The position numbers and the translations under genes were made by a program. Shown here in pieces: positions 43,585 to 49,716 of a DNA stretch of 49,716 nucleotides. Positions within the stretch are counted from its first letter, which is position 1. Each line of letters opens with the position of its first letter. This DNA comes from an uncultured Prevotellaceae bacterium (lineage in GTDB: Bacteria; Bacteroidota; Bacteroidia; Bacteroidales; Bacteroidaceae): the NCBI GenBank assembly GCA_902800495.1, contig CADCET010000029.1:1-49716 (forward strand), in the 5' to 3' direction. The notes beneath the pieces are model-generated. The model worked only from the letters and a program-made list of their open reading frames with translations, made no database searches and was not told the DNA's origin.

Positions 43585-43691
43585 GGGTAGGTAGGGCAAG
43601 TAGATTTTCAACCTTACCTATGACCATCAGTCAGAATTACCAACTAATATAAAAGCTCTGAGTTCTTTAATTCTACTTACCCTTCCTACCC
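43585..43691. repeat. 20-bp inverted repeat flanking 67 bases, upstream of the VapE-like gene
   Basis: The arm at 43585-43604 (GGGTAGGTAGGGCAAGTAGA) and the arm at 43672-43691 are complementary at 18 of 20 positions. Inside, CCTTACCTA at 43612-43620 is a further partial copy of the same core. It fills the space between two minus-strand genes and ends 30 bases before the VapE-like ATG. Confidence 0.8.
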
Positions 43692-43697
43692 TGATAA

Positions 43698-44012
43698 TTA
43701 AACCAAACGAGTAGTCCAATCGTCAACGAATTCTAATTTATAATTCTGATCCATTGTTTTTATGGACATGACGTAATACTCATCTTTCCACTCGCCGTTT
43801 ATCCTGTAGCTATCCCATCTTAAATCTGCCAGAACATGCTGACCAACCTCTAATGGGATTAATGCATCACCACCCGTTAGGGCGATATCATAATCCTCGT
43901 TATCCACTAAGTCGGTAAAAACCGCTTTACGATAATAACCACTTACGCTGCTACCGCTTTTGTTGACAGTAATAATCAACTCACCAATCTTTTTAACCTT
44001 CAGAATATTCAT
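43698..44012 (-). CDS. small beta-rich protein, paralogue of the gene at 44157-44573
   Basis: A 104-residue protein beginning MNILKVKKIGELIITVNKSG. The frame is open 16 codons further up, but that part crosses the -7 element, so the ATG at 44012 is preferred. The segment IALTGGDALIPLEVGQHVLADL, read in two parts, followed by alternating beta pattern, parallels the neighbouring upstream gene, suggesting a small OB-fold-like protein. Given the VapE-like neighbour, single-stranded DNA binding is a guess. No family is recognised. Confidence 0.65.
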   Translation of the reverse strand: MNILKVKKIGELIITVNKSGSSVSGYYRKAVFTDLVDNEDYDIALTGGDALIPLEVGQHVLADLRWDSYRINGEWKDEYYVMSIKTMDQNYKLEFVDDWTTRLV

Positions 44013-44028
44013 AGACACTTTTTTTGCT

Positions 44029-44061
44029 GCAAAAGTAATATCTCTTTCAGCCTCTTGCAAG
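44029..44061 (-). promoter_or_regulatory. promoter of the gene at 43698-44012
   Basis: On the minus strand 44037-44029 reads TACTTTTGC, and CTTG at 44061-44058 lies 20 bases upstream. The ATG follows the -7 element by 16 bases. Confidence 0.6.
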
Positions 44062-44156
44062 CCAAATAATTATTTGCTGGCATTTGGCGAACGACTTTAT
44101 TATCCAGAGGTAAAAGACTGGGGTACGTCAGCTCATGTCCAACGCACCCCGGTCAA

Positions 44157-44573
44157 TCAGCAGGTTGTTTTAGAACTGTCTAAACTACCTTGATAGCGAG
44201 CCTCTGCTTCCCTTATCAGAAAATAATCATTTAACGTGTAAATGTCTGAAGCAGAAATGCTCTGTTCATAGATATCATCTTTGTTTACTCTCACATCAAA
44301 ATTGAGATTGGCAGAGATAATATCTCCTTCTCTGAAAGGCTTAAGAGCTTCTTTACCTGAGATAGTACATAGGAATTTCTCTTGACACCACTTGGATCCC
44401 CCCGTGAGGGCGCCAATCAGAATCTGGCGTTCAGGTTCCTCGACGTCTTCTTGACCATCAAAGCAGGTAACGTTTTTGACTTCACTAAGGTCTAAGACCT
44501 CGTACTTAAATTGGGCATTTTTACTTGTGCCAGCAAGGGGATTACGAATCCCACCATAAAATTGTTTCTTCAT
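44157..44573 (-). CDS. small beta-rich protein on the accessory segment
   Basis: A 138-residue protein starting at MKKQFYGGIRNPLAGTSKN. The start at 44573 is preferred to an upstream in-frame ATG at 44651, because a TACTTTTGC element lies between them. The C-terminal half (FLCTISGKEALKPFREGD, then IISANLNFDVRVNKDD) aligns by eye with the 104-residue neighbour: S/T-G, then E/D-A-L, P, a glycine turn, A-N/D-L and an aromatic-Asp. The N-terminal half contains LIGALTGGSKW. It is unrecognised; an OB-fold replication accessory protein is only an inference. Confidence 0.65.
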   Translation of the reverse strand: MKKQFYGGIRNPLAGTSKNAQFKYEVLDLSEVKNVTCFDGQEDVEEPERQILIGALTGGSKWCQEKFLCTISGKEALKPFREGDIISANLNFDVRVNKDDIYEQSISASDIYTLNDYFLIREAEARYQGSLDSSKTTC

Positions 44574-44622
44574 TGTTTTGTTCAAAGAGATTTTTAGCGT
44601 ATAATGCTGTCTCTTATCGGCG

Positions 44623-44631
44623 GCAAAAGTA
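44623..44631 (-). promoter_or_regulatory. -7 element of the gene at 44157-44573
   Basis: It reads TACTTTTGC on the minus strand, 49 bases before the ATG at 44573. The -33 position has no good TTTG. Confidence 0.5.
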
Positions 44632-44695
44632 AGGGTATTTTCCAATAACAATCCCTACAATTTCCTACAATTTGAAGAATTGCCTCCCAAATAGT

Positions 44696-45496
44696 TCAGA
44701 TGAAACATTTTTTTATCGTTTTATATATCTCTACTTCCCTTTCTGGGGCCTCATTTTTACTTAATCTATTCTCAAACCTTTCCAAATCTCTTTTATCTCT
44801 CATATTGCTCACCTCAAAGTGCTTTTCAAGTTCAACCCTCTTACAGCCCTTATAAAACAGTTCTTGTGCTATAAGTTGACACCAAGCACCTTTTTTCCCA
44901 CGGACAGTTAGCTTGTAGCTCTCATCTATGAACCCATACTCTTTAAGCTTATTTAGACATTTCAGTATTCTTTCTTCTTGTAAACATAGAGGAAGAGGCA
45001 ATACTGATGTAATGTTTCGAAGTGAGGAATAAAGGTCAAGCCATTCTTTGATGCAATTGGTGTACACAGAAACACGGGTGAACAACTCGTTATAGACTCT
45101 CATAAAAAGTTTTTTGTTCCTCAGAATGGACTTATAGTTAGGATAGTCATAAACGAAGAGATAATAGACGGTGCCTAACAATACTGCCTCCCAATAATCA
45201 TAATGGTGGAGCAAATCTGTAAAAATTGATGCGTGATCAACTTTATTGCCACTTAAGTCAACAGGATGATTCGTGAAAATGCGACCATGCGCAATTTCTT
45301 CATAAATACGAAAAGAAGTATCTAGTATTTCATTTTTTGCATTCTCAAAGGAGTCTTCGTCAAAGCTTGCTTCAGAAATTAGATTCCCGTCTTCGTCATA
45401 TAACTCAGGAATATAATAGTCATTTGCAATCATACTGTTAATCCAATATTCATATTTTTCAAAAAGGTTTGAATTCTGAAACTCGCTTTTGACCAT
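44696..45496 (-). CDS. uncharacterised protein of the accessory segment
   Basis: A 266-residue soluble, largely helical protein, rich in Tyr, Asn and Lys. No signal peptide or membrane segment is seen. The C-terminal part (LKCLNKLKEYGFIDESYKL and KGCKRVELEKHFEVSNMRD) has a winged-helix look and resembles the tails of regulatory proteins on Bacteroidales mobile elements, but no family can be named. It is the first of four minus-strand genes leading to the VapE-like ATPase. It has a strong promoter and a leader of about 150 bases. Confidence 0.6.
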   Translation of the reverse strand: MVKSEFQNSNLFEKYEYWINSMIANDYYIPELYDEDGNLISEASFDEDSFENAKNEILDTSFRIYEEIAHGRIFTNHPVDLSGNKVDHASIFTDLLHHYDYWEAVLLGTVYYLFVYDYPNYKSILRNKKLFMRVYNELFTRVSVYTNCIKEWLDLYSSLRNITSVLPLPLCLQEERILKCLNKLKEYGFIDESYKLTVRGKKGAWCQLIAQELFYKGCKRVELEKHFEVSNMRDKRDLERFENRLSKNEAPEREVEIYKTIKKCFI

Positions 45497-45651
45497 ATCA
45501 ATTATAGTTTAATAATCCTTCTACAGCTAATGGTGGAAGTAACCTTAGCGGAAAAGTTGGTAACGCCATTTGTAATGCCCTCTGTCTGCGGCTGTTGGTC
45601 TATCAAGCACAACGTGGCAGTTTCTTATCGCATATCATTTTGTTCTTGTCC

Positions 45652-45684
45652 GCAAAGATACCATGATTCATCGTAACGCCCAAA
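45652..45684 (-). promoter_or_regulatory. promoter of the minus-strand accessory genes
   Basis: On the minus strand TTTG at 45684-45681 and TATCTTTGC at 45660-45652 are exactly 20 bases apart. Transcription would start near 45646, 150 bases before the ATG at 45496. Confidence 0.75.
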
Positions 45685-45731
45685 CATTTTCACGCTTTTT
45701 TCTGCCTTTACAATCTTTTTTCACTCTTTCT

Positions 45732-45764
45732 CTTGCTTTTTCGCCATAAAGTTCGTATCTTTGC
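45732..45764 (+). promoter_or_regulatory. promoter of the structured leader and BspA-like gene
   Basis: CTTG at 45732-45735 and TATCTTTGC at 45756-45764 are 20 bases apart. It diverges from the promoter at 45652-45684, giving a compact two-way control region. The start site would be near 45770, leaving a leader of about 290 bases. Confidence 0.7.
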
Positions 45765-45841
45765 CCTCGACAAACAATGTTGAACTCAAAAAACTGTACT
45801 GCCTATGGTAACATAGCAATGATTGATTAACATATACGTTG

Positions 45842-46022
45842 AAGCGTCCGCTTTGAATCTTGTCATCTGAAATTCGCCAAAGTTTCTAATTGCGTACAAG
45901 AGTAAAGTTGACGGTTCACGCCGATGGCGTGGGCCTTTACTCGTTTAAGTACGCATAGGTGTTTGGCGATACCTCAGATGACGTAAGCGAAGTAAACAGC
46001 TCACGTTTTTATTTCGTGCTTC
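45842..46022 (+). ncRNA. long nested hairpin in the leader of the BspA-like gene
   Basis: Five helices stack one inside the other: GTCATCTGA (45862-45870) with TCAGATGAC (45974-45982); CGCCAAA (45875-45881) with TTTGGCG (45962-45968); TGCGTAC (45891-45897) with GTACGCA (45949-45955); GAGTAAAG (45900-45907) with CTTTACTC (45935-45942); and CACGCC (45917-45922) with GGCGTG (45926-45931) around GAT. That is 37 Watson-Crick pairs with small internal loops. A short AAGCG/CGCTT hairpin precedes it and a CACG/CGTG hairpin with a T-rich loop follows (46002-46018). It could be a cis-regulatory RNA, a stable non-coding RNA, or a folded single-strand DNA site. I do not recognise a known family. Confidence 0.6.
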
Positions 46023-46059
46023 TTCAAACAACAATTACAAACTTAATACAAAGAACAAT

Positions 46060-46443
46060 ATGAAGAAACAACTACTATTACTCGCGATGATGTTGCTGCC
46101 TTTGATAGCTAGTGCAGAACCTGTTGAGATTGAAGGAATTTGGTATAATTTGGTGACAAAATTAAAATTGGCCGAAGTGACAAGTAATTCAAACACTCAA
46201 ATCCTATACACGGGGAATGTGGAAATTCCTGCTTCCGTGACCTATGAAGGGTGTGCATACAGCGTGACGAGCATAGGACTGAATGCTTTCTATATGTGTA
46301 GTGGTTTGACCTCAATCACAATTCCAAATAGTGTGACGAGCATCGGAAGGAATGCTTTCTACGGATGTAGCAGCCTGACTTCCGTAACTATTCCTAACAG
46401 CGTGACAAGCATTGAATATGCTGCTTTCTCTTTTTGTATCTAA
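46060..46443 (+). CDS. truncated BspA-type leucine-rich-repeat surface protein
   Basis: A 127-residue protein with a signal peptide ([20 protein letters not shown]) and a short pre-repeat region, then about three 23-residue LRR_5 repeats of the form [21 protein letters not shown]. Full BspA-like proteins carry many more repeats and a C-terminal sorting domain. This one ends at a stop directly after the last repeat (FSFCI). They act in adhesion at the cell surface; such a short form may be a remnant. The nearly identical repeats make it prone to recombination. The long leader upstream is described separately. Confidence 0.75.
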   Translation: MKKQLLLLAMMLLPLIASAEPVEIEGIWYNLVTKLKLAEVTSNSNTQILYTGNVEIPASVTYEGCAYSVTSIGLNAFYMCSGLTSITIPNSVTSIGRNAFYGCSSLTSVTIPNSVTSIEYAAFSFCI

Positions 46444-46535
46444 ACGGGTATAAACAACCAGGAATATCTAATACTAACTGCGCATAAAGCGCTCATTTTC
46501 AATAACTTTTGATTATTAACACTTGATGGCTGGAA

Positions 46536-46568
46536 TTTGGTAGTAACCGAATTTCAGTATATTTTTGC
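46536..46568 (+). promoter_or_regulatory. promoter of the excisionase-like gene
   Basis: TTTG at 46536-46539, 20 bases, TATTTTTGC at 46560-46568: a near-perfect pair. The rest of the 352-base gap (46444-46795) holds a GCGC/GCGC hairpin near 46480 and, between the promoter and the ATG at 46796, several copies of GACAATGG or GACAAATGG (near 46630, 46710 and 46720), possible sites for an element-encoded regulator. Confidence 0.75.
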
Positions 46569-46795
46569 AACGTATTTCTACCGCGAGGAATTTACGAGGC
46601 CTGAAAATCGTCATTCTGTGGACTCAGTTGACAATGGGTTACGACGGGGTGCAAATGGTGACAAAACAGGACGGACGGATTCGGAGAGAGTTACGAAGCG
46701 GACAGAGTTGACAAATGGCGACAATGGTGCATGAAGGTTGACTCAACGGTAGGGAAAAAGAAAATGTACGTTGAACCATCAAAAGTGACAAGAAA

Positions 46796-47698
46796 ATGAA
46801 GCAAGTTAGAAAGTGCAAGTATTGTGGGAAGGAGTTCGTGGCAAGGAACGGAATGCAGAAATATTGCTGCGAGGAGTGTCAGACGAAAGCGAAGGAAGCC
46901 AGAAAGAAGCGGCAGCTGGATTTTATGAATGCCGTGGAGCCAGTGATTGACCTGCAATGTCAGGAGTACCTGACGTTTGCCAAGGCTGCGATACTGATGG
47001 GGTGTTCGCGGCAATATGTGTATAAGCTGGTGAACGAGGGGAAACTGGCAGCATCGAGAATCAGCAGTCGTATGGCGTTTATACGAAAGGCTGATATTGA
47101 GAAGATGCTGACAGGGAATCCGTATCACAGGGTTTTGCCGACGAACAGGCCCAAGAAAGCATCTGTGCCAACAACGAAGGAAGGAAAGGCAAATGCCAAG
47201 AATGTGGAAAGTAATGCACAAGAATCCGAAGTGCTCGACTACATTTCTGGCGAGGAAGTCATGCGCATCTATAAAGTTAAGAAGTCGTGGCTCTATACCT
47301 CAGCGAAACGGAACCAAGTACCAGTTTGTCGAATTGCAGGAATGAACTACTACAGCCGCAAACACATGGACGCATTGTTTGGTAAGTCGGCTGATGTGGA
47401 GGCTGTCAGTGAGTGGTTGACGATGAAGGACACTCAGGAACTTTATGGCATGAGTGCTGCGTCTGTCCGCTCCAACGCCTATCGACATCATATTCCGACA
47501 AAACGTGAGTTCGGCCAGACTTATTATTCCAAAGACCATTTTGAACAGTTGAGGCGCACCGATATCGTGAATGATGACAGGTACTACACAGCGAGAGAAG
47601 CGGCTGAGAAATATGGGATGAGTACCGCCAATATCGGCATCATTGCCAAGAAGAACAGCATCGCTGATCAAAGTCGGTGTGAAGAACTTAATACCTAA
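46796..47698 (+). CDS. multi-HTH excisionase-like DNA-binding protein with C-terminal frameshift
   Basis: It begins with a zinc-finger-like KCKYCGKEFVARNGMQKYCC (Cys pairs), followed by four winged MerR/Xis-type units: YLTFAKAAILMGCSRQYVYKLV, YISGEEVMRIYKVKKSWLYT, LTMKDTQELYGMSAASVRSN and YTAREAAEKYGMSTANIGII. Units two and three each end in a strand such as GMNYYSRKHMDAL or GQTYYSKDHFEQL. The fourth lacks this in frame, but the next frame from 47667 reads VGVKNLIPKADFDRIMAERL to a stop at 47762. The original gene therefore probably ended at 47762, and a small indel near 47665 shifted it. It sits upstream of the recombinase and probably directs excision or represses it. Confidence 0.8.
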   Translation: MKQVRKCKYCGKEFVARNGMQKYCCEECQTKAKEARKKRQLDFMNAVEPVIDLQCQEYLTFAKAAILMGCSRQYVYKLVNEGKLAASRISSRMAFIRKADIEKMLTGNPYHRVLPTNRPKKASVPTTKEGKANAKNVESNAQESEVLDYISGEEVMRIYKVKKSWLYTSAKRNQVPVCRIAGMNYYSRKHMDALFGKSADVEAVSEWLTMKDTQELYGMSAASVRSNAYRHHIPTKREFGQTYYSKDHFEQLRRTDIVNDDRYYTAREAAEKYGMSTANIGIIAKKNSIADQSRCEELNT

Positions 47699-47926
47699 AG
47701 CTGACTTCGACAGGATAATGGCAGAGAGACTGGTCCAATATGGCAGCTACTCCCTTGTGTGAACAATCAAGTAAAACTACCGATTAGGAGTAATCCGAAT
47801 CAGTGTTTTCATGGGCAAAGTCCTCACCAACTAGCATTATATCGACATTATTGAAGCATTATGCGTAATAAGGTTCTTGCCTTGCAAGCGACCAAAGGTC
47901 GAGCGGATAATCGGGGAATAATGAGG

Positions 47927-47935
47927 TAATTTTGC
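47927..47935 (+). promoter_or_regulatory. -7 element of the recombinase promoter
   Basis: TAATTTTGC, 46 bases before the integrase ATG. No TTTG is found at the -33 distance. The remaining 47763-47926 spacer shows nothing else clear. Confidence 0.5.
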
Positions 47936-47981
47936 GATGTGAAGAAACGCTTCACCGATGAATATTCACTAAAATATAATA

Positions 47982-49148
47982 ATGTATATGAGTAACATTT
48001 GCAAGACCGTGACCCTCCGCACACGGAAGATAAAAGGCGGAGAGCAGTTGTCCTTTTACTTGGACTACTACCCTGGCTACAGGGATGAGAGCACTATGAA
48101 GGTTATGCGCCACGAAAGCCTTGGCATCTACATCTATGCCAAGCCGAAGTCGCAGCGTGAGAAGGACTACAACGACCGTATGCGCGAGAAGGCCGAGGCC
48201 CTGCGCTGCCGTCGCTACGAGAGCATCGTCAACGAGCGCTATGATTTCTTCGACAAGGAGAAGATGAAGGGCAGCTTCCTCGACTACTTCAAGGACAAGG
48301 CCTACAAGAAGAACACGAAGTGGGAGAATGTCTATCTCCACTTCGAGAAGTTCTGCAACGGCAAGTGCCGCTTCGACGAGATCAATGTCGATCTCTGCAA
48401 CAAGTTCAAGGAGTACCTGATGACCGCCCACCAGCTCAAACACACAGAGTACACCCTGCACATCAATAGCATCGCAGGCTATTGGTCAACCTTCCGCGCC
48501 GTACTCCACACCGCCTACCGCGAGCATAAGATTCAGGAGAATCCCAACGGCTTCTTGGAGCGCATTGACACTATCCCCACGGAGAAAGAGCACCTATCAA
48601 GGCAAGAACTCGTCAATCTGGCCAACACACCCTGTTCTTCGCCTGTGCTGAAGAAGGCCTTTCTCTTCTCTTGCCTCACAGGACTACGCAAGAGCGACAT
48701 CAAGCAGTTGACTTGGGATAAGATCCAACCGTATGGCGATGGTTCTATGTACATCACCCTCCGTATGCAGAAGACGAAGGAACTGGTAAACAATCCCATC
48801 AGTAACGAGGCTCTGGAACTGATAGGCTTTAATGATGGCGATGAGAACCGCAAACCGACAGACAAGGTCTTTGTCGGCTTCAATGATAGCCTCACTCAGG
48901 CTCCGTTGAAAAACTGGCTGAAGGAGGCTGGCATCACCAAACATATAACCTATCATTGCAGCCGCCATACTCTCGGTTCGCTACAGGTTGAGGCTGGCAC
49001 CAGCGTCTATACCGTCCAGCACATTCTTGGCCACAAGAACGTCGCCACGACCCAGATCTATGCCGCGATGGCCGACGAGTCGAAGCGAGAATCAGTTGAC
49101 AAAATTACGCTGAAATCCGCGAAAATAGCCCAAATGAAGGCCGTATGA
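47982..49148 (+). CDS. tyrosine recombinase / site-specific integrase
   Basis: A 388-residue phage-type integrase of the Bacteroidales kind. An N-terminal Arm/SAM-like DNA-binding part (LRTRKIKGGEQLSFYLDYYP, then YLHFEKFCNGKCRFDEINVD) precedes the catalytic domain. The active-site set is complete: Arg in LTGLRKSDIKQLTW, His-x-x-Arg in YHCSRHTLGS, His in ILGHKNVATT and the nucleophile Tyr in TQIYAAM. It would insert and excise the neighbouring element by strand exchange. The Xis-like gene lies just upstream and a terminator just downstream. No attachment-site duplication is visible inside the window. Confidence 0.92.
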   Translation: MYMSNICKTVTLRTRKIKGGEQLSFYLDYYPGYRDESTMKVMRHESLGIYIYAKPKSQREKDYNDRMREKAEALRCRRYESIVNERYDFFDKEKMKGSFLDYFKDKAYKKNTKWENVYLHFEKFCNGKCRFDEINVDLCNKFKEYLMTAHQLKHTEYTLHINSIAGYWSTFRAVLHTAYREHKIQENPNGFLERIDTIPTEKEHLSRQELVNLANTPCSSPVLKKAFLFSCLTGLRKSDIKQLTWDKIQPYGDGSMYITLRMQKTKELVNNPISNEALELIGFNDGDENRKPTDKVFVGFNDSLTQAPLKNWLKEAGITKHITYHCSRHTLGSLQVEAGTSVYTVQHILGHKNVATTQIYAAMADESKRESVDKITLKSAKIAQMKAV

Positions 49149-49180
49149 GTCGTAAAATTGTTAAAATACGACTTTTTATT
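49148..49180 (+). terminator. intrinsic terminator of the integrase gene
   Basis: AGTCGTA at 49148-49154 pairs with TACGACT at 49167-49173, followed by a T-rich run (TTTTATT). It begins on the last base of the integrase stop codon. Confidence 0.8.
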
Positions 49181-49186
49181 TTCACA

Positions 49187-49220
49187 TGACAGCTATGTCA
49201 AGGAAAAAATGTACTTTTGC
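49187..49220 (+). promoter_or_regulatory. promoter and possible operator of the last gene
   Basis: TACTTTTGC at 49212-49220 is a perfect -7 element, 37 bases before the ATG. Where the -33 box should be there is instead the inverted repeat TGACA-GCTA-TGTCA (49187-49200), which may be an operator or an activator site. Confidence 0.5.
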
Positions 49221-49257
49221 GTCGAATAAATAAATAACGATTAAAAAATTATAAGTA

Positions 49258-49716
49258 ATGAACAGAAAATTTAAAAAACTGGAGATTAGTGACATAGCCA
49301 TATTAGTGGCTATTAGTGTGTTAGTTCTTATTGTGTCGTATATGTTGGCCGCCCAGCTATACGACAAGAGTCATCTCATTCCTTACGGTGTTCTTGTTGT
49401 GCTGTTTTTTCTTTTGCTGGAATCCGGTGTCGCATGCTGTTACTCCTTCTTGGACAAGCTGAGTAGCGTCTTTACTAAGAAGCAGCAGAAGGATCCCTCT
49501 GTGACGATTTCGGATGTCAAACAGGATGAACAGGAGAGGGAGTCGGGAATCTACAGGCAGAGCGAAACGGACAGCATCGCAGAAGCCGAGGAGTTCAAGC
49601 TCAAGAGGCAGAATGTTATACATGACTACATCTTCTGGGCTATGGCTCCCATTTTGGAAGAGGAGGAGATGGCTGCGCTATGGTTGGAGTATAAAGAATG
49701 GCTTGAACGTCCTCTT
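49258..49716 (+). CDS. membrane protein of unknown function, cut by the window end
   Basis: An open frame from ATG 49258 to the last base, 153 codons without a stop. It starts MNRKFKKLEISDIAILVAIS and has two membrane segments (about residues 13-32 and 42-60) separated by a short loop. A charged cytoplasmic region follows (SETDSIAEAEEFKLKRQN) with IFWAMAPILEEEEMAALWLE near the cut. No domain is recognised. It has its own promoter just after the integrase terminator, so it is probably an independent gene of the mobile element. Confidence 0.7.
   Translation, partial: MNRKFKKLEISDIAILVAISVLVLIVSYMLAAQLYDKSHLIPYGVLVVLFFLLLESGVACCYSFLDKLSSVFTKKQQKDPSVTISDVKQDEQERESGIYRQSETDSIAEAEEFKLKRQNVIHDYIFWAMAPILEEEEMAALWLEYKEWLERPL

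Noticed and set aside
45862-45982. Integron attC site
   Set aside because: The size and folded form are similar, but the ends do not carry the RYYYAAC/GTTRRRY cores and no integron integrase of that class is seen. It cannot be fully excluded without a search.

Overview
The window looks like a chromosomal segment of a member of the Bacteroidales, most probably a Prevotella-like organism. The evidence is: promoters of the Bacteroidota form (TTTG, about 20 bases, then TAnnTTTGC) in front of many genes; few Shine-Dalgarno sequences; a bacterial serine palmitoyltransferase; a class III fructose-bisphosphatase; a sodium-pumping Nqr complex; a HECLGH-type dipeptidyl peptidase III; and a BspA-type leucine-rich-repeat gene. 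No rRNA is present. Two tRNAs are: Cys(GCA) and Pro(TGG).

Layout. 1-3945: the right end of a type I restriction-modification locus (tail of hsdS, complete hsdR), with a YoeB-like toxin and its antitoxin in opposite orientation between the two. 3946-5625: a promoter and possible structured RNA, then pepD. 5675-19654: fourteen genes in a row on the minus strand with short or overlapping junctions: purU, hisH-hisA-hisF-hisIE, ftsE, lysC-lysA, two small glycosyltransferase-like genes, fbp, a Dcu dicarboxylate carrier, prfA and pyrF. 19889-22999 (plus): an AraC-type HTH protein coupled to dipeptidyl peptidase III, then an AlkD-like HEAT protein whose start codon directly follows eight decamer repeats and a C tract. 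23000-24111: repeat-rich DNA with no convincing gene. 24112-26920: tRNA-Cys, a tiny Cys-rich membrane protein, a lipid kinase, divergent serine palmitoyltransferase and tRNA-Pro.

26988-33286 (minus): a TamB-like giant, nhaC and a possible nucleotidyltransferase-family protein. 33462-42208 (plus): nqrABCDEF, a periplasmic-sensor histidine kinase and nhaD. This makes a sodium-energetics neighbourhood: Nqr exports Na+ during respiration, and NhaC and NhaD exchange Na+ for H+. In this copy nqrE is broken by an internal deletion plus frameshift.

42209-49716 is accessory DNA: a 22-bp repeat cluster, a VapE/VirE-like ATPase with two paralogous small proteins and a hypothetical gene, a truncated BspA-like gene behind a long, highly structured leader, a multi-HTH excisionase-like protein with a C-terminal frameshift, a tyrosine recombinase, and a membrane protein cut by the window end. 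The best candidate for something undescribed is the nested hairpin leader at 45862-45982. The repeat-bearing spacers at 22306-22402, 23000-24100 and 42225-42307 come next.
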